A DNA stretch of 52,683 bases from Sulfidibacterium sp964473895. GTDB lineage: Bacteria > Bacteroidota > Bacteroidia > Bacteroidales > F082. The position numbers were made by a program, and so were the translations under genes. Below are positions 32,885-41,299 of this stretch, one piece after another. The DNA is taken from positions 1 to 52,683 of the forward strand of contig CAYYRE010000004.1 in the NCBI GenBank assembly GCA_964473895.1. Reading direction: 5' to 3'. How positions within the stretch are numbered: position 1 is the stretch's first letter; each line of letters starts with the position of its first letter. The notes beneath the pieces were generated by a model. That model did no database searches, was not told the origin of the DNA, and saw only the letters and a program-made list of their open reading frames with translations.

Positions 32885-33045
32885 GTCTTTGAAAGGCGCA
32901 GCGGCAAGGCTCCATAGGAGTCCCTTCGGGAGGCGCAGCGGCAGCTTGCAGCGGGCAGCGGTAATGTGGAGCAGGCTGGCGACAGCGACCAACGGAAGCT
33001 CGTCGCCAGCCGTTGCGAAACACACCGCCGCCCGCTGCAACTATA
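32885..33045. repeat. Large inverted repeat with direct repeats next to the assembly gap
   Basis: Arms of 17 bp (32946-32962 with 33024-33040, one mismatch) enclose a perfect 10-bp hairpin (32974-32983 with 33002-33011). Upstream a 13-base unit (aggcgcagcggca) occurs twice, at 32894 and 32931, around a small tccc/ggga hairpin. The region is much richer in G+C than its surroundings. Short frames across it have no family resemblance. It fits a dispersed intergenic element or a structured RNA. Confidence 0.75.
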
Positions 33046-33138
33046 GCGTAGCACCTGTCTGTCCGCCCAAAAAACCTTTACATTACAACGGCTTTTTAAC
33101 CGGTTGCGGCGATACACGAAAAGGTGCACAATCTTTTA

Positions 33139-33146
33139 TACCTTTG
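33139..33146 (+). promoter_or_regulatory. -7 box of recG
   Basis: TACCTTTG is a perfect match that ends 5 nt before the recG ATG, so transcription would begin at or beside the start codon. Confidence 0.55.
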
Positions 33147-33151
33147 TCGGG

Positions 33152-35257
33152 ATGCATTCCGTATTCGATACAAATATCACGTACCTGAAAGGGGTTGGCC
33201 CCCGGAAAGCCGAACTGCTGGCCAAAGAATTCGACATCCGTACTTACGGCGACCTGCTGTACCATTTTCCGTTTCGTTATGTGGACAAAAGCCGGATTTA
33301 TAAAATCAGCGAGGTAAACAACGACAAAACTTATTTTCTGCTGAAAGGCAAGGTGTCGAACATGCAGGCGGTGGGCGATAAACGCACCAAATATGTTTCT
33401 TTTCTGTTGACCGATGATTCGGGAAGCATGGAATTGATTTGGTTCAGGGGATTGCAATGGATCAAAAAACGGTTTGTTCCCGGAAAAGAATACCTTGTTT
33501 TCGGCAAACCATCGGTTTTTAAAAACCGGTTTAACATGGTGCACCCGGAAGTGGAAGAGGTAACGCCGGAAACAGAAAGTGTGGCCGGTAACCGCCTCGA
33601 AGGGATTTACCACACCACCGAGAAACTGAAAACCGTAGGACTCGGGAGTCGTGGTTTCAGCAAGATCATGTGGACTTTGCTCAAAGAAACCTCCTCGAAA
33701 ATAGAAGAAAACCTGCCGGAATACCTGCAAAAAAAATACGACCTCACGGCCCATGCCGAAGCCATGGTAAACATTCATTTTCCGAAAGATACGGCAGCCA
33801 TCAACACGGCCATACAGCGGCTGAAATTTGAAGAACTTTTGTTTTTGCAGCTTGAATTACTGCTGCAGAAAAAAATCACCCAAGAAAAAAGCAAAGGACA
33901 TGTTTTTGAAAAAGTGGGGTCTGTTTTCAATACTTTTTACAAAGAGCACCTGCCTTTTACCCTGACCGGGGCCCAAAAAAGGGTGATCCGTGAAATCCGG
34001 CACGACTTGAAAAGCGGGAAACAAATGAACCGGTTACTGCAGGGCGATGTGGGCAGCGGAAAAACCCTTGTGGCACTTATGAGCATGCTCATTGCCATCG
34101 ACAACGGCTATCAAACCGCTTTTATGGCACCCACCGAGATTCTTGCCACACAGCATTTCAACACGTTGAAAAAATTTTTAAACGGAATGGATGTGCGGGT
34201 GGAACTGCTGACGGGCTCTACCAAAAAACCCCAAAGAAAAGAGATCCACGAAGCATTGCAAAACCACCGGCTGCCCATTCTGGTGGGCACCCATGCTTTG
34301 ATAGAAGACACGGTACAATTTAGCAACCTCGGGCTGGTGGTAATTGACGAACAACACCGTTTCGGGGTGGCACAACGGGCCAAACTGTGGAAAAAGAATG
34401 CCATTCCGCCCCACGTATTGGTTATGACGGCCACGCCCATCCCCCGGACGCTGGCCATGACCCTTTACGGAAACCTGGACGTATCGGTAATTGACGAAAT
34501 GCCCCCCGGAAGAAAACCGGTAAAGACCCTTCACGTTTTCGAATCGAAACGGTTGCGTGTGCTGGGATTTATACGCGAACAAATACGGAAAGGACGCCAG
34601 GTGTATGTGGTTTATCCGCTCATCAAAGAGTCGGAAAAGCTGGACCTGAAAAACCTGATGGAAGGATACGAACAGATGTTGCGCGAGTTTCCCGAACCGC
34701 AATACCATGTGAGCGTGGTCCACGGGCAAATGAAACCGGAAGACAAAGCCTTTGAAATGGAAAGGTTTGTGAGGGGTGAAACACACATTATGGTTTCGAC
34801 CACCGTGATTGAAGTAGGGGTGGATGTGCCCAATGCATCGGTCATGGTGATTGAAAATGCAGAGCGTTTCGGCCTGTCGCAATTACACCAGTTGCGCGGC
34901 CGTGTGGGGCGCGGCGGCGAGCAATCGTGGTGTATCCTCATGTCGGGCAACAAACTCTCACACGAAGGCCGCAAACGGTTGGAAACCATGGTAGCCACCA
35001 ACGATGGTTTTGCCATTGCCGAAGCCGACTTAAAATTGCGCGGACCGGGCGACATCCAGGGCACACGGCAATCGGGAATGTTCGATTTTCATATTGCCAA
35101 CCTTGCCAAAGATGGTGAACTGGTATCCCGCACGAGAAAAATCGCTGCCGAAATTCTCAACAAAGACCCGAAACTGCAAAAACCGGAAAATCTTTTGCTG
35201 CAAATGGAAATGCGCCGCCGGTTTAAAGGAAAAACCCTTTGGGCCAGAATCTCCTGA
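33152..35257 (+). CDS. recG: ATP-dependent DNA helicase RecG
   Basis: The 701-residue helicase remodels stalled replication forks and branch-migrates junctions. It has the N-terminal wedge/OB domain (about 55-160) starting from ITYLKGVGPRKAELL. The helicase core (about 265-620) has Walker A GDVGSGKT, motif II DEQH, TATPIPRT, STTVIEVGVDVPNA and QLRGRVGRG. The C-terminal segment is LKLRGPGDIQGTRQSG. The Met at 33152 is preferred to the upstream Met at 33104 because of the promoter box just before it and the conserved N-terminus. It is followed by tatD after 44 nt. Confidence 0.96.
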   Translation: MHSVFDTNITYLKGVGPRKAELLAKEFDIRTYGDLLYHFPFRYVDKSRIYKISEVNNDKTYFLLKGKVSNMQAVGDKRTKYVSFLLTDDSGSMELIWFRGLQWIKKRFVPGKEYLVFGKPSVFKNRFNMVHPEVEEVTPETESVAGNRLEGIYHTTEKLKTVGLGSRGFSKIMWTLLKETSSKIEENLPEYLQKKYDLTAHAEAMVNIHFPKDTAAINTAIQRLKFEELLFLQLELLLQKKITQEKSKGHVFEKVGSVFNTFYKEHLPFTLTGAQKRVIREIRHDLKSGKQMNRLLQGDVGSGKTLVALMSMLIAIDNGYQTAFMAPTEILATQHFNTLKKFLNGMDVRVELLTGSTKKPQRKEIHEALQNHRLPILVGTHALIEDTVQFSNLGLVVIDEQHRFGVAQRAKLWKKNAIPPHVLVMTATPIPRTLAMTLYGNLDVSVIDEMPPGRKPVKTLHVFESKRLRVLGFIREQIRKGRQVYVVYPLIKESEKLDLKNLMEGYEQMLREFPEPQYHVSVVHGQMKPEDKAFEMERFVRGETHIMVSTTVIEVGVDVPNASVMVIENAERFGLSQLHQLRGRVGRGGEQSWCILMSGNKLSHEGRKRLETMVATNDGFAIAEADLKLRGPGDIQGTRQSGMFDFHIANLAKDGELVSRTRKIAAEILNKDPKLQKPENLLLQMEMRRRFKGKTLWARIS

Positions 35258-35289
35258 ACGAATGGGAAAACGGTTCCCGCATTTTCTCC

Positions 35290-35297
35290 TATTTTTG
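35290..35297 (+). promoter_or_regulatory. -7 box of tatD
   Basis: TATTTTTG fits TAnnTTTG exactly and ends 4 nt before the tatD ATG, which again implies a leaderless or nearly leaderless mRNA. Confidence 0.5.
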
Positions 35298-35301
35298 CAC
35301 C

Positions 35302-36078
35302 ATGAATTTAACGGACACCCATACCCACCTTTATCTTGAAGATTTCGACAATGACCGCACAGCGGTTATCGACCGGGCTTTGGAAAACGGCGTAAGACGC
35401 ATCCTGCTGCCCAACATCGACAGCAGCACTTTGCCACAGCTCAAAAAAATGACAGCCGCTTTTCCGGAAAACTGTTTTCCGATGATGGGACTGCATCCCA
35501 CCTCCGTAAATGAAGAGATGGAAAAAGAGCTGGCTCTGGTCGAAAAAGAGCTGTCTACAGGGAACTATTACGGGGTGGGAGAAATCGGGATAGATCTTTA
35601 CTGGGACAAAACCCGTGAAGCGGAACAAAAAGAAGCCTTTCGCCGGCAATTACAACTGGCTAAAAAATATCATCTCGCTGTTTCCATTCATACCCGTAAT
35701 GCCTTCCGGCGCACACTGCAGATTGTTAAAGAAGAGTTGACCGGTGATCTACGCGGGGTATTCCATTGTTTTACCGGAACGCTGCAGGAGGCCAAACAAA
35801 TTATGGATACGGGATTTAAGATGGGAATTGGCGGCATTGTGACCTTTAAAAATAGCGGGTTGGCCGAAACGGTTGGCAAACTTCCGTTGGAAGCACTGGT
35901 ACTGGAAACCGATGCACCGTATCTTACGCCTGTTCCCTTTCGCGGAAAACGGAACGAAAGCGCTTACCTATATTATATCGCCGAAAAAGTTGCGGCAATC
36001 AAACACATTTTGCCGGAAGCAGTAGCTGAAACAACGACCGAAACCGCCCGGCAACTCTTTTTTACAAAAGAAAAATAA
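35302..36078 (+). CDS. tatD: TatD family metal-dependent DNase
   Basis: The 258-residue TIM-barrel hydrolase has the metal-binding THTHL near residue 7, GLHPT, the metal Glu in GEIGIDLYWD, IHTRNA, the histidine in GVFHCFTGT, and the final metal Asp in LETDAPYLTP. TatD proteins are 3'-5' DNases and RNases in DNA repair, and some act in D-Tyr-tRNA or other quality control. The ATG at 35302 starts directly at the conserved strand. Asparaginase begins 1 nt after its stop, so the genes form one unit. Confidence 0.95.
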   Translation: MNLTDTHTHLYLEDFDNDRTAVIDRALENGVRRILLPNIDSSTLPQLKKMTAAFPENCFPMMGLHPTSVNEEMEKELALVEKELSTGNYYGVGEIGIDLYWDKTREAEQKEAFRRQLQLAKKYHLAVSIHTRNAFRRTLQIVKEELTGDLRGVFHCFTGTLQEAKQIMDTGFKMGIGGIVTFKNSGLAETVGKLPLEALVLETDAPYLTPVPFRGKRNESAYLYYIAEKVAAIKHILPEAVAETTTETARQLFFTKEK

Positions 36079-36079
36079 A

Positions 36080-37111
36080 ATGGAAGATAAAATCAGTTTA
36101 CTCATCATTTATACGGGGGGAACCATTGGTATGATCAAGGATCCCGCAACCGGCTCGCTGCGCCCTTTTGATTTTAAGGGTATTTACGATCAAATCCCGG
36201 AACTCAGCCGGTTTCATTACCATTTGGATTTTCATAGTTTCGACCCGTTGGTTGATTCCAGCGACATGAATCCGCGGCGGTGGATCGCGTTGGCCGAAGT
36301 CATCGAAAAGCACTACGAAAACTACGATGGGTTTGTGGTTTTACATGGTTCCGACACCATGGCTTATACGGCTTCGGCCCTGAGTTTTATGTTGGAAAAC
36401 CTGAATAAACCGGTAATATTTACCGGTTCTCAACTGCCTTTGGGTGTTTTGCGCACCGATGGGAGGGAAAATTTTATCACCGCCATCGAACTGGCGGCTG
36501 CCACCGAAGAAAACACCCCGGTGGTACCCGAGGTAAGCATTTATTTTGAAAACCACCTGTTGCGTGCCAACCGAACCATGAAATACAATGCCGAAAATTT
36601 TAACGCTTTTGTTTCGCCCAATTATCCGGCACTGGCCGATGTGGGAGTTTACATAAAGTTCAACCGGCACCGGATAAGGAAACCCAATTTCAAAAAACTC
36701 AGGGTGCACAAAAAACTGGAAACACAACTTACCCTTTTAAAATTGTTTCCGGGAATCACTCAGCAGGTAGTGGAAGCCACGTTAAACATTCCGGGTTTAA
36801 GGGCGGTCATTTTAGAAACGTTCGGATCGGGCAATGCCCCTACCGAACCCTGGTTTATTGAAGCACTGGGCAGAGCCATTGCCAAAGGGCTCCATATCAT
36901 CAACATTTCGCAATGTCCGGCCGGATCAGTAGAGCAGGGGAAATATGACACTTCACTGGCATTGAAAAACATTGGAGTTATCAGCGGGGGCGACATGACC
37001 ACCGAGGCCGCTTTGACCAAAACCATGTATTTGTTGGGGCGTAAAACAGGCCCGGAAGAATTTAGAGCCATTATGAATTTGAGCTTAAGGGGAGAAATCA
37101 CTGCACATTAA
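36080..37111 (+). CDS. ansA: Type I L-asparaginase
   Basis: The 343-residue cytosolic amidohydrolase turns asparagine into aspartate and ammonia. The first threonine motif is IYTGGTIGM (residues about 9-17), and the second is VLHGSDTMAYTASALSF with the Thr-Lys-Asp type site. TGSQLPLG and the C-terminal GSGNAPTEPWF are also family marks. No signal peptide is present, which supports type I (low-affinity, cytosolic). It is translationally linked to tatD. The tRNA-Ser gene follows 31 bp after the stop. Confidence 0.94.
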   Translation: MEDKISLLIIYTGGTIGMIKDPATGSLRPFDFKGIYDQIPELSRFHYHLDFHSFDPLVDSSDMNPRRWIALAEVIEKHYENYDGFVVLHGSDTMAYTASALSFMLENLNKPVIFTGSQLPLGVLRTDGRENFITAIELAAATEENTPVVPEVSIYFENHLLRANRTMKYNAENFNAFVSPNYPALADVGVYIKFNRHRIRKPNFKKLRVHKKLETQLTLLKLFPGITQQVVEATLNIPGLRAVILETFGSGNAPTEPWFIEALGRAIAKGLHIINISQCPAGSVEQGKYDTSLALKNIGVISGGDMTTEAALTKTMYLLGRKTGPEEFRAIMNLSLRGEITAH

Positions 37112-37122
37112 GAATATTTTTA

Positions 37123-37130
37123 TACTTTTG
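37123..37130 (+). promoter_or_regulatory. -7 box before tRNA-Ser
   Basis: TACTTTTG matches TAnnTTTG exactly and ends 12 nt before the first base of the tRNA. No clear -33 element is seen. Confidence 0.5.
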
Positions 37131-37142
37131 GCGTCCGAAAAA

Positions 37143-37230
37143 GGAGAGGTGCTCGAGTGGCTGAAGAGGCACGCCTGGAAAGCGTGTGTGCGCCAAAAGC
37201 GTACCGAGGGTTCGAATCCCTCTCTCTCCG
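37143..37230 (+). tRNA. tRNA-Ser (anticodon GGA)
   Basis: The 88-nt cloverleaf has acceptor stem GGAGAGG/TCTCTCC with G as discriminator. The anticodon GGA is at 37177-37179 in a cgcCTGGAAAgcg loop, a long variable arm characteristic of serine tRNA lies between the anticodon and T arms, and the T-loop is GGTTCGAATCC. CCA is not encoded. It reads UCC and UCU codons. Confidence 0.96.
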
Positions 37231-37287
37231 CAGGAAAAGTTTTTAACAACTTTTTTTTGAGTTGTTAATAATTATCCGCAAAATGAA

Positions 37288-37314
37288 TTGCGAATTAAAT
37301 AATTTATATTTTTG
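37288..37314 (+). promoter_or_regulatory. Promoter of the exbB-exbD operon
   Basis: TATTTTTG (37307-37314) fits the -7 consensus, with TTG at 37288-37290, 16 nt upstream, which is slightly short. The leader to the exbB ATG is about 50 nt. Confidence 0.45.
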
Positions 37315-37366
37315 TAACCATTAAATCGGAAAATGTAAAATCGTTTTTAATCAATTTTTATCCATC

Positions 37367-38188
37367 ATGAAAAAATTAATTGCATTTATCTCAATTGCTG
37401 CCCTGTTAACCATAGGGTTGTCTAATTTCGTTTATGCCCAGGACGCCGCAGCAAATGACACTACTCAGGTAGTAAAACAAGACTCAACGGCCCAGGACAC
37501 CACTGCAGTGGCCGCTACCAAAGCGACCCCGGCTGCAGCAACTGCCGAACAGCCCAAGTCGTTTCACCAGGTTTTGAAAGAAGAGTTTATTCAGGGAGGT
37601 CCCGGATTTATGGGCGTTATTTTGCTGACCCTGATTTTCGGTTTGGCCATTGCCATTGAGCGTATTCTTTACCTGAGCCTGGCCTCTATCAACTCGAAAA
37701 AACTACTGAAAAACGTGGAAGAAGCATTGAATAACAACGATGTGGAAAAAGCCAAAGAAATTTGCCGCAATACACGTGGACCGGTAGCCGCCATTTTTGC
37801 CGAAGGGCTGAACCGTTACGACAACGGACTGGAAGACGTTGAAAAATCAATTGTAGCCTACGGCGGTGTAGTCACCGGACGTCTCGAAAGTGGCGTGAGC
37901 TGGATTTCGTTGTTCATTGCCCTGGCACCTATGTTGGGATTTATGGGAACAGTTATCGGGATGATCCAGGCATTTAACGACATTGCCGCTGCCGGCGACA
38001 TCAGTCCTACCGTTGTGGCTTCCGGTATTAAAGTGGCTTTGTTGACCACCGTATTCGGATTGATTGTAGCCGTTATCCTGCAAATTTTTTACAATTACAT
38101 TATTTCAAAGATTGACAGTCTTGTAAGCGACATGGAAGATACTTCCATTGCGTTTGTTGATTTGGTAGCCAAACATTACAAAAAATAA
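37367..38188 (+). CDS. ExbB/TolQ/MotA-family proton channel protein
   Basis: The 273-residue protein has a cleavable-looking N-terminal signal (about 1-25, ending VYAQ) and a low-complexity linker of Ala/Thr/Asp (26-65). The three-helix ExbB core follows: helix 1 at about 78-100, the cytosolic region with ICRNTRGPVAAIFAEGL, and helices 2-3 with ISLFIALAPMLGFMGTVIGMIQAFNDIA and VASGIKVALLTTVFGLIVAVI. With ExbD it should use the proton gradient to power outer-membrane TonB-type transport or a related machine. It is the first gene of a four-gene operon. Confidence 0.93.
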   Translation: MKKLIAFISIAALLTIGLSNFVYAQDAAANDTTQVVKQDSTAQDTTAVAATKATPAAATAEQPKSFHQVLKEEFIQGGPGFMGVILLTLIFGLAIAIERILYLSLASINSKKLLKNVEEALNNNDVEKAKEICRNTRGPVAAIFAEGLNRYDNGLEDVEKSIVAYGGVVTGRLESGVSWISLFIALAPMLGFMGTVIGMIQAFNDIAAAGDISPTVVASGIKVALLTTVFGLIVAVILQIFYNYIISKIDSLVSDMEDTSIAFVDLVAKHYKK

Positions 38189-38194
38189 ACCGCC

Positions 38195-38611
38195 ATGAAA
38201 GATAAAACAGCAGTCATCACACGATGGGTTCTGTACGTACTGCTTTTACTGGCGGCTCTCCCTGGAATCGGGTTTTACTCCGGGGTCATTAGTACAGACG
38301 CATTCCTCAATTGGGGAAAATTCATGCTCATTCTTGGTGTAGCCGTCATTATCCTGGCGCCCATTTACACCATTATCGTCAACCCCAAGAACCTTGTAAA
38401 AATGCTTCTCAGCATTGTTTTCCTGGTGATTATTTTGGCCGTTTCTTACGGTATGGCAAAAAACCAATTGTCATCGTTACAACTGGAAACCTACAAAATA
38501 ACAGCCGAAACATCCAAGTTGGTAGGTGCAGGCTTGATTGCTACCTACATTACTTTCGGATTGTCCATTCTCGCCATCCTGTATTCAGGAGTAATGAAAA
38601 TATTTAAATAA
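38195..38611 (+). CDS. Uncharacterised four-helix membrane protein in the ExbB/ExbD operon
   Basis: I do not recognise a named family. The 138-residue protein is basic at the N-terminus (MKDKTAV) and has four likely membrane helices (about 11-30, 40-62, 69-88, 110-135). A short polar stretch between the third and fourth reads SSLQLETYKITAETSK. It begins 6 nt after the exbB stop codon, and exbD follows 7 nt after it, so it is expressed with them and may belong to the same motor complex. I recall similar small proteins at this position in other Bacteroidales, which would support a functional link. Confidence 0.8.
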   Translation: MKDKTAVITRWVLYVLLLLAALPGIGFYSGVISTDAFLNWGKFMLILGVAVIILAPIYTIIVNPKNLVKMLLSIVFLVIILAVSYGMAKNQLSSLQLETYKITAETSKLVGAGLIATYITFGLSILAILYSGVMKIFK

Positions 38612-38618
38612 TAAAGAT

Positions 38619-39197
38619 ATGGCTAAACGAGCAGCACCAGAAATCAATGCCGGGTCCATGGCGGATATCGCATTCCTTTTGCTGATATTCTTCCTGGTAA
38701 CCACCACGATGAATGTGGACACCGGTATTACAAGGATACTGCCCCCGCCTGTCAAAAACAAAAACGAAAACGTGGATGTGAAAGAAAGGAACGTTTTAAA
38801 GATCCTGATTAACAGCCACGACCTTATGCTTGTGAACGGGAAACCGGCCAATGTGGATAACCTCACGCAAAAAGTGGTCGATTTTATGTCGCTGCACCCC
38901 AACGACAACAGCTATCCCGAAGTACAAGCCAAATACATTCCCGAATTGGGGAAAAAAGTACTCATGAGCAAAGGGATTGTTTCGTTAAAAAACGACCGGG
39001 GGACCTCCTACCGTATGTATATCAAAGTGCAAGATGCCATTGCGAAAGCTTTTAATATCCTGAAAGACCAGGCAGCACTGAAATATTACGGTGTAAAATA
39101 TGATCAGCTTGTCGATCAGAACAAAATCAAAACGATTAATAAACTGGTCCCGATTCGGGTATCCGAAGCCGAGCCTGAAAATGTAGGAGGAGATTGA
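38619..39197 (+). CDS. ExbD/TolR-family protein, first copy
   Basis: The 192-residue protein has a short cytosolic tail, one membrane helix with the proton-carrying Asp conserved in the family (MADIAFLLLIFFLVTTTM, Asp about residue 16), and a long periplasmic domain. It is longer than classical ExbD, with an extra middle segment (about 90-130: SLHPNDNSYPEVQAKYIPELGKK). It should pair with ExbB. The second copy begins one nucleotide after its stop. Confidence 0.92.
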   Translation: MAKRAAPEINAGSMADIAFLLLIFFLVTTTMNVDTGITRILPPPVKNKNENVDVKERNVLKILINSHDLMLVNGKPANVDNLTQKVVDFMSLHPNDNSYPEVQAKYIPELGKKVLMSKGIVSLKNDRGTSYRMYIKVQDAIAKAFNILKDQAALKYYGVKYDQLVDQNKIKTINKLVPIRVSEAEPENVGGD

Positions 39198-39198
39198 T

Positions 39199-39663
39199 AT
39201 GGCTAAATTTAAAACAAGTAAAACAAAGGCAATGCCGGCCATTAATACGGCCTCTCTTCCGGATGTCATCTTTATCCTGCTGTTCTTTTTCATGGTATCG
39301 ACCACCATGCGCGAAAACAGCTTAATGGTAAGGATAAAACTTCCCGAAGCTACGCAGGTACAAAAGCTGCAAAAAAAATCGCTGGTCAGTTACATTTACG
39401 TGGGAGAACCCATTGACCAGGCATTGTACGGGACCAATTCCCGTATCCAGCTTAACGACAGCTATGCAACGGTCAACGATATCCAGGAATTTGTTTCCAA
39501 AGAACGCCAGGCACGCAACGAAGCCGACCGGAAACTGATCACCTTTTCACTGAAAGTGGATGAAAACACCAAAATGGGGATCGTTACCGATATTAAACAG
39601 CAGTTGCGTAAAGCCAATGCTCTGAAAATTAATTATTCGACCAGAAAAGTTTTGAAAAAATAA
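39199..39663 (+). CDS. ExbD/TolR-family protein, second copy
   Basis: The 154-residue protein has the same plan as the first copy, with the proton-carrying Asp in SLPDVIFILLFFFMVSTTM (Asp about residue 22). Its periplasmic domain is shorter. The two copies differ strongly, so they are likely distinct subunits of one heteromeric ExbD dimer. The last gene of the operon; a terminator follows. Confidence 0.92.
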   Translation: MAKFKTSKTKAMPAINTASLPDVIFILLFFFMVSTTMRENSLMVRIKLPEATQVQKLQKKSLVSYIYVGEPIDQALYGTNSRIQLNDSYATVNDIQEFVSKERQARNEADRKLITFSLKVDENTKMGIVTDIKQQLRKANALKINYSTRKVLKK

Positions 39664-39684
39664 TTTTCTGTAAAATTGATGCCT

Positions 39685-39720
39685 AAAAGCCAGTCCCCTG
39701 TCAGGAGATTGGCTTTTTTT
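39685..39720 (+). terminator. Intrinsic terminator of the exbB-exbD operon
   Basis: An 8-bp stem (agccagtc/gattggct, one G-U pair) with extra inner pairing is followed by seven T's. Confidence 0.82.
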
Positions 39721-39742
39721 ATCCCATACCCTTCAGTTTCGT

Positions 39743-39750
39743 TATCTTTG
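39743..39750 (+). promoter_or_regulatory. -7 box of the LptF/LptG-like gene
   Basis: TATCTTTG fits TAnnTTTG exactly and ends 20 nt before the ATG at 39771. Confidence 0.5.
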
Positions 39751-39770
39751 TATCCTGATTGAACAGCAGA

Positions 39771-41297
39771 ATGAAGAAACTCCATGCATACATGCTCCGG
39801 TCGTACCTTGGTCCTTTCCTAATGACCTTTTTCATTACGATCTTTATCCTGCTCATGCAGTTTTTATGGAAATATGTGGACGACCTGGTAGGAAAAGGAC
39901 TGGAATGGACCATCATATTACGGCTCATGTTTTATGCCTCGGCTACCTTTATCCCCCTTGCCCTGCCATTGGCCGTACTGCTCTCTTCGCTGATGACCTT
40001 TGGCAACCTGGGCGAGCATTACGAATTGGTGGCCATAAAAAGTGCCGGAATTTCGCTGCAAAAGGCCATGGAACCCTTGACCATCCTCGCTGTCATCATC
40101 AGCATCAGCGCCTTTCTTTTTTCCAATTATGTTTTCCCGGTGGCCAACCTGAAATTCGGTTCCCTGCTATACGATGTTCGACAAAAGAAACTGGCTTTTA
40201 ATCTCGATGAAGGCATCTTCGACAACGAACTCAACGGATATGTCATCCGTGCCGGACGCAAAGCCAAAGACAACAAAACCATTTACGATGTCATGATATA
40301 CGACCATACCCAACGTATGGGCGATACCAAGGTTACCGTGGCCAAAAAAGGTATTATGGAACTCTCACCGAACCAGAAGCACCTCATCATCACCCTTTTT
40401 GATGGATATAACTACAACGAAGTCACCAACGAACGCGGATACCGTACAAAACATCCTTTTGAAGAAATTAAATTTAAAAAACAGGTGCTGTCGTTCGACC
40501 TCTCGCAACTCGACCTGGCCCATACCGATGAATCGCTTTTTAAAAACCACTATTCCATGCTGAACATCAAACAGCTGGACCATGCCATCGATTCCCTGAC
40601 GGGGATGCTCAAAGAACGGGAAATCGTATTCCGCAAAAACGCATTACGCCATTTCAGCTATCTTGTCCCACCGAAAAAGAAAGTAAAACGAAAAGAAATA
40701 AAGCCTGCACGGGATAAAATACCGGAACAAAGAAAGGTGGAAACAAAAAAAATAGCCTATCCCTACTTAAAGAATTTTAATCTGGATACCCGGCAATGGA
40801 TTTTGGAGTTTGCGCAAAGAGAGATTCAAAATGCCAAAGACAATGTGGTTTTTCATGCCGACCGGATCATAAAGCCCAGGGAACAACTCATTATCCGGCA
40901 CGAAATTGTTTGGCATCAGAAATTCAAACTCTCACTGGCTTGCCTTATCTTTTTCTTTATCGGCGCACCCCTTGGCGCCATCATCCGCAAAGGAGGCCTG
41001 GGATTACCGGTGGTCATTTCTGTGATCTTTTTTGTGATTTACCACGTTATTTCGGTTACAGGTGAAAAAGCGGCCCGTACAGGCGAAATGAGTGTTGTGT
41101 TCGGAGTTTGGCTCTCCACTATGGTGATTCTGCCTCTCGGGCTTTTTCTTACTTACAAGGCTACCACCGACTCTCCTTTGATGGATACGGAAAGTTGGCG
41201 CAAATATTTTGAAACACACAAAGGTTTACGCAAGATGCTGTCGGTTTTGGAAAAAATAAAACTCGCCACGCTGAAAAAGAAAACACACAATCCGTAA
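39771..41297 (+). CDS. LptF/LptG (YjgP/YjgQ) family lipopolysaccharide export permease
   Basis: The 508-residue protein has three N-terminal membrane helices (about 12-110), a periplasmic jelly-roll domain with a long charged insert (about 120-370, including a Lys-rich KKKVKRKEIKPARDK stretch) and three C-terminal helices (about 375-470). This is the LptF/LptG layout, which with LptB pulls lipopolysaccharide from the inner membrane. The insert makes it longer than E. coli LptF/G (about 360 residues). A TTG at 39759 is possible but the ATG at 39771 is better spaced. The glycosyltransferase gene starts 2 nt after it, so LPS or polysaccharide functions are linked. Confidence 0.92.
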   Translation: MKKLHAYMLRSYLGPFLMTFFITIFILLMQFLWKYVDDLVGKGLEWTIILRLMFYASATFIPLALPLAVLLSSLMTFGNLGEHYELVAIKSAGISLQKAMEPLTILAVIISISAFLFSNYVFPVANLKFGSLLYDVRQKKLAFNLDEGIFDNELNGYVIRAGRKAKDNKTIYDVMIYDHTQRMGDTKVTVAKKGIMELSPNQKHLIITLFDGYNYNEVTNERGYRTKHPFEEIKFKKQVLSFDLSQLDLAHTDESLFKNHYSMLNIKQLDHAIDSLTGMLKEREIVFRKNALRHFSYLVPPKKKVKRKEIKPARDKIPEQRKVETKKIAYPYLKNFNLDTRQWILEFAQREIQNAKDNVVFHADRIIKPREQLIIRHEIVWHQKFKLSLACLIFFFIGAPLGAIIRKGGLGLPVVISVIFFVIYHVISVTGEKAARTGEMSVVFGVWLSTMVILPLGLFLTYKATTDSPLMDTESWRKYFETHKGLRKMLSVLEKIKLATLKKKTHNP

Positions 41298-41299
41298 CC

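Noticed and set aside
32894..32943. CRISPR array
   Set aside because: Only two copies of a 13-base unit without equal spacers or cas genes.
32946..33040. Integron attC site
   Set aside because: The nested stem is suggestive, but no GTTRRRY core site is visible at the base and no integrase gene is in the window.
32859..33188. Short open frames in the GC-rich block after the gap
   Set aside because: Low-complexity translation, no start signal, and the block is explained by inverted and direct repeats.
37231..37270. Terminator after the tRNA gene
   Set aside because: The aacaac/gttgtt pairing encloses the T-run instead of preceding it, so it is not an intrinsic terminator of the usual form.
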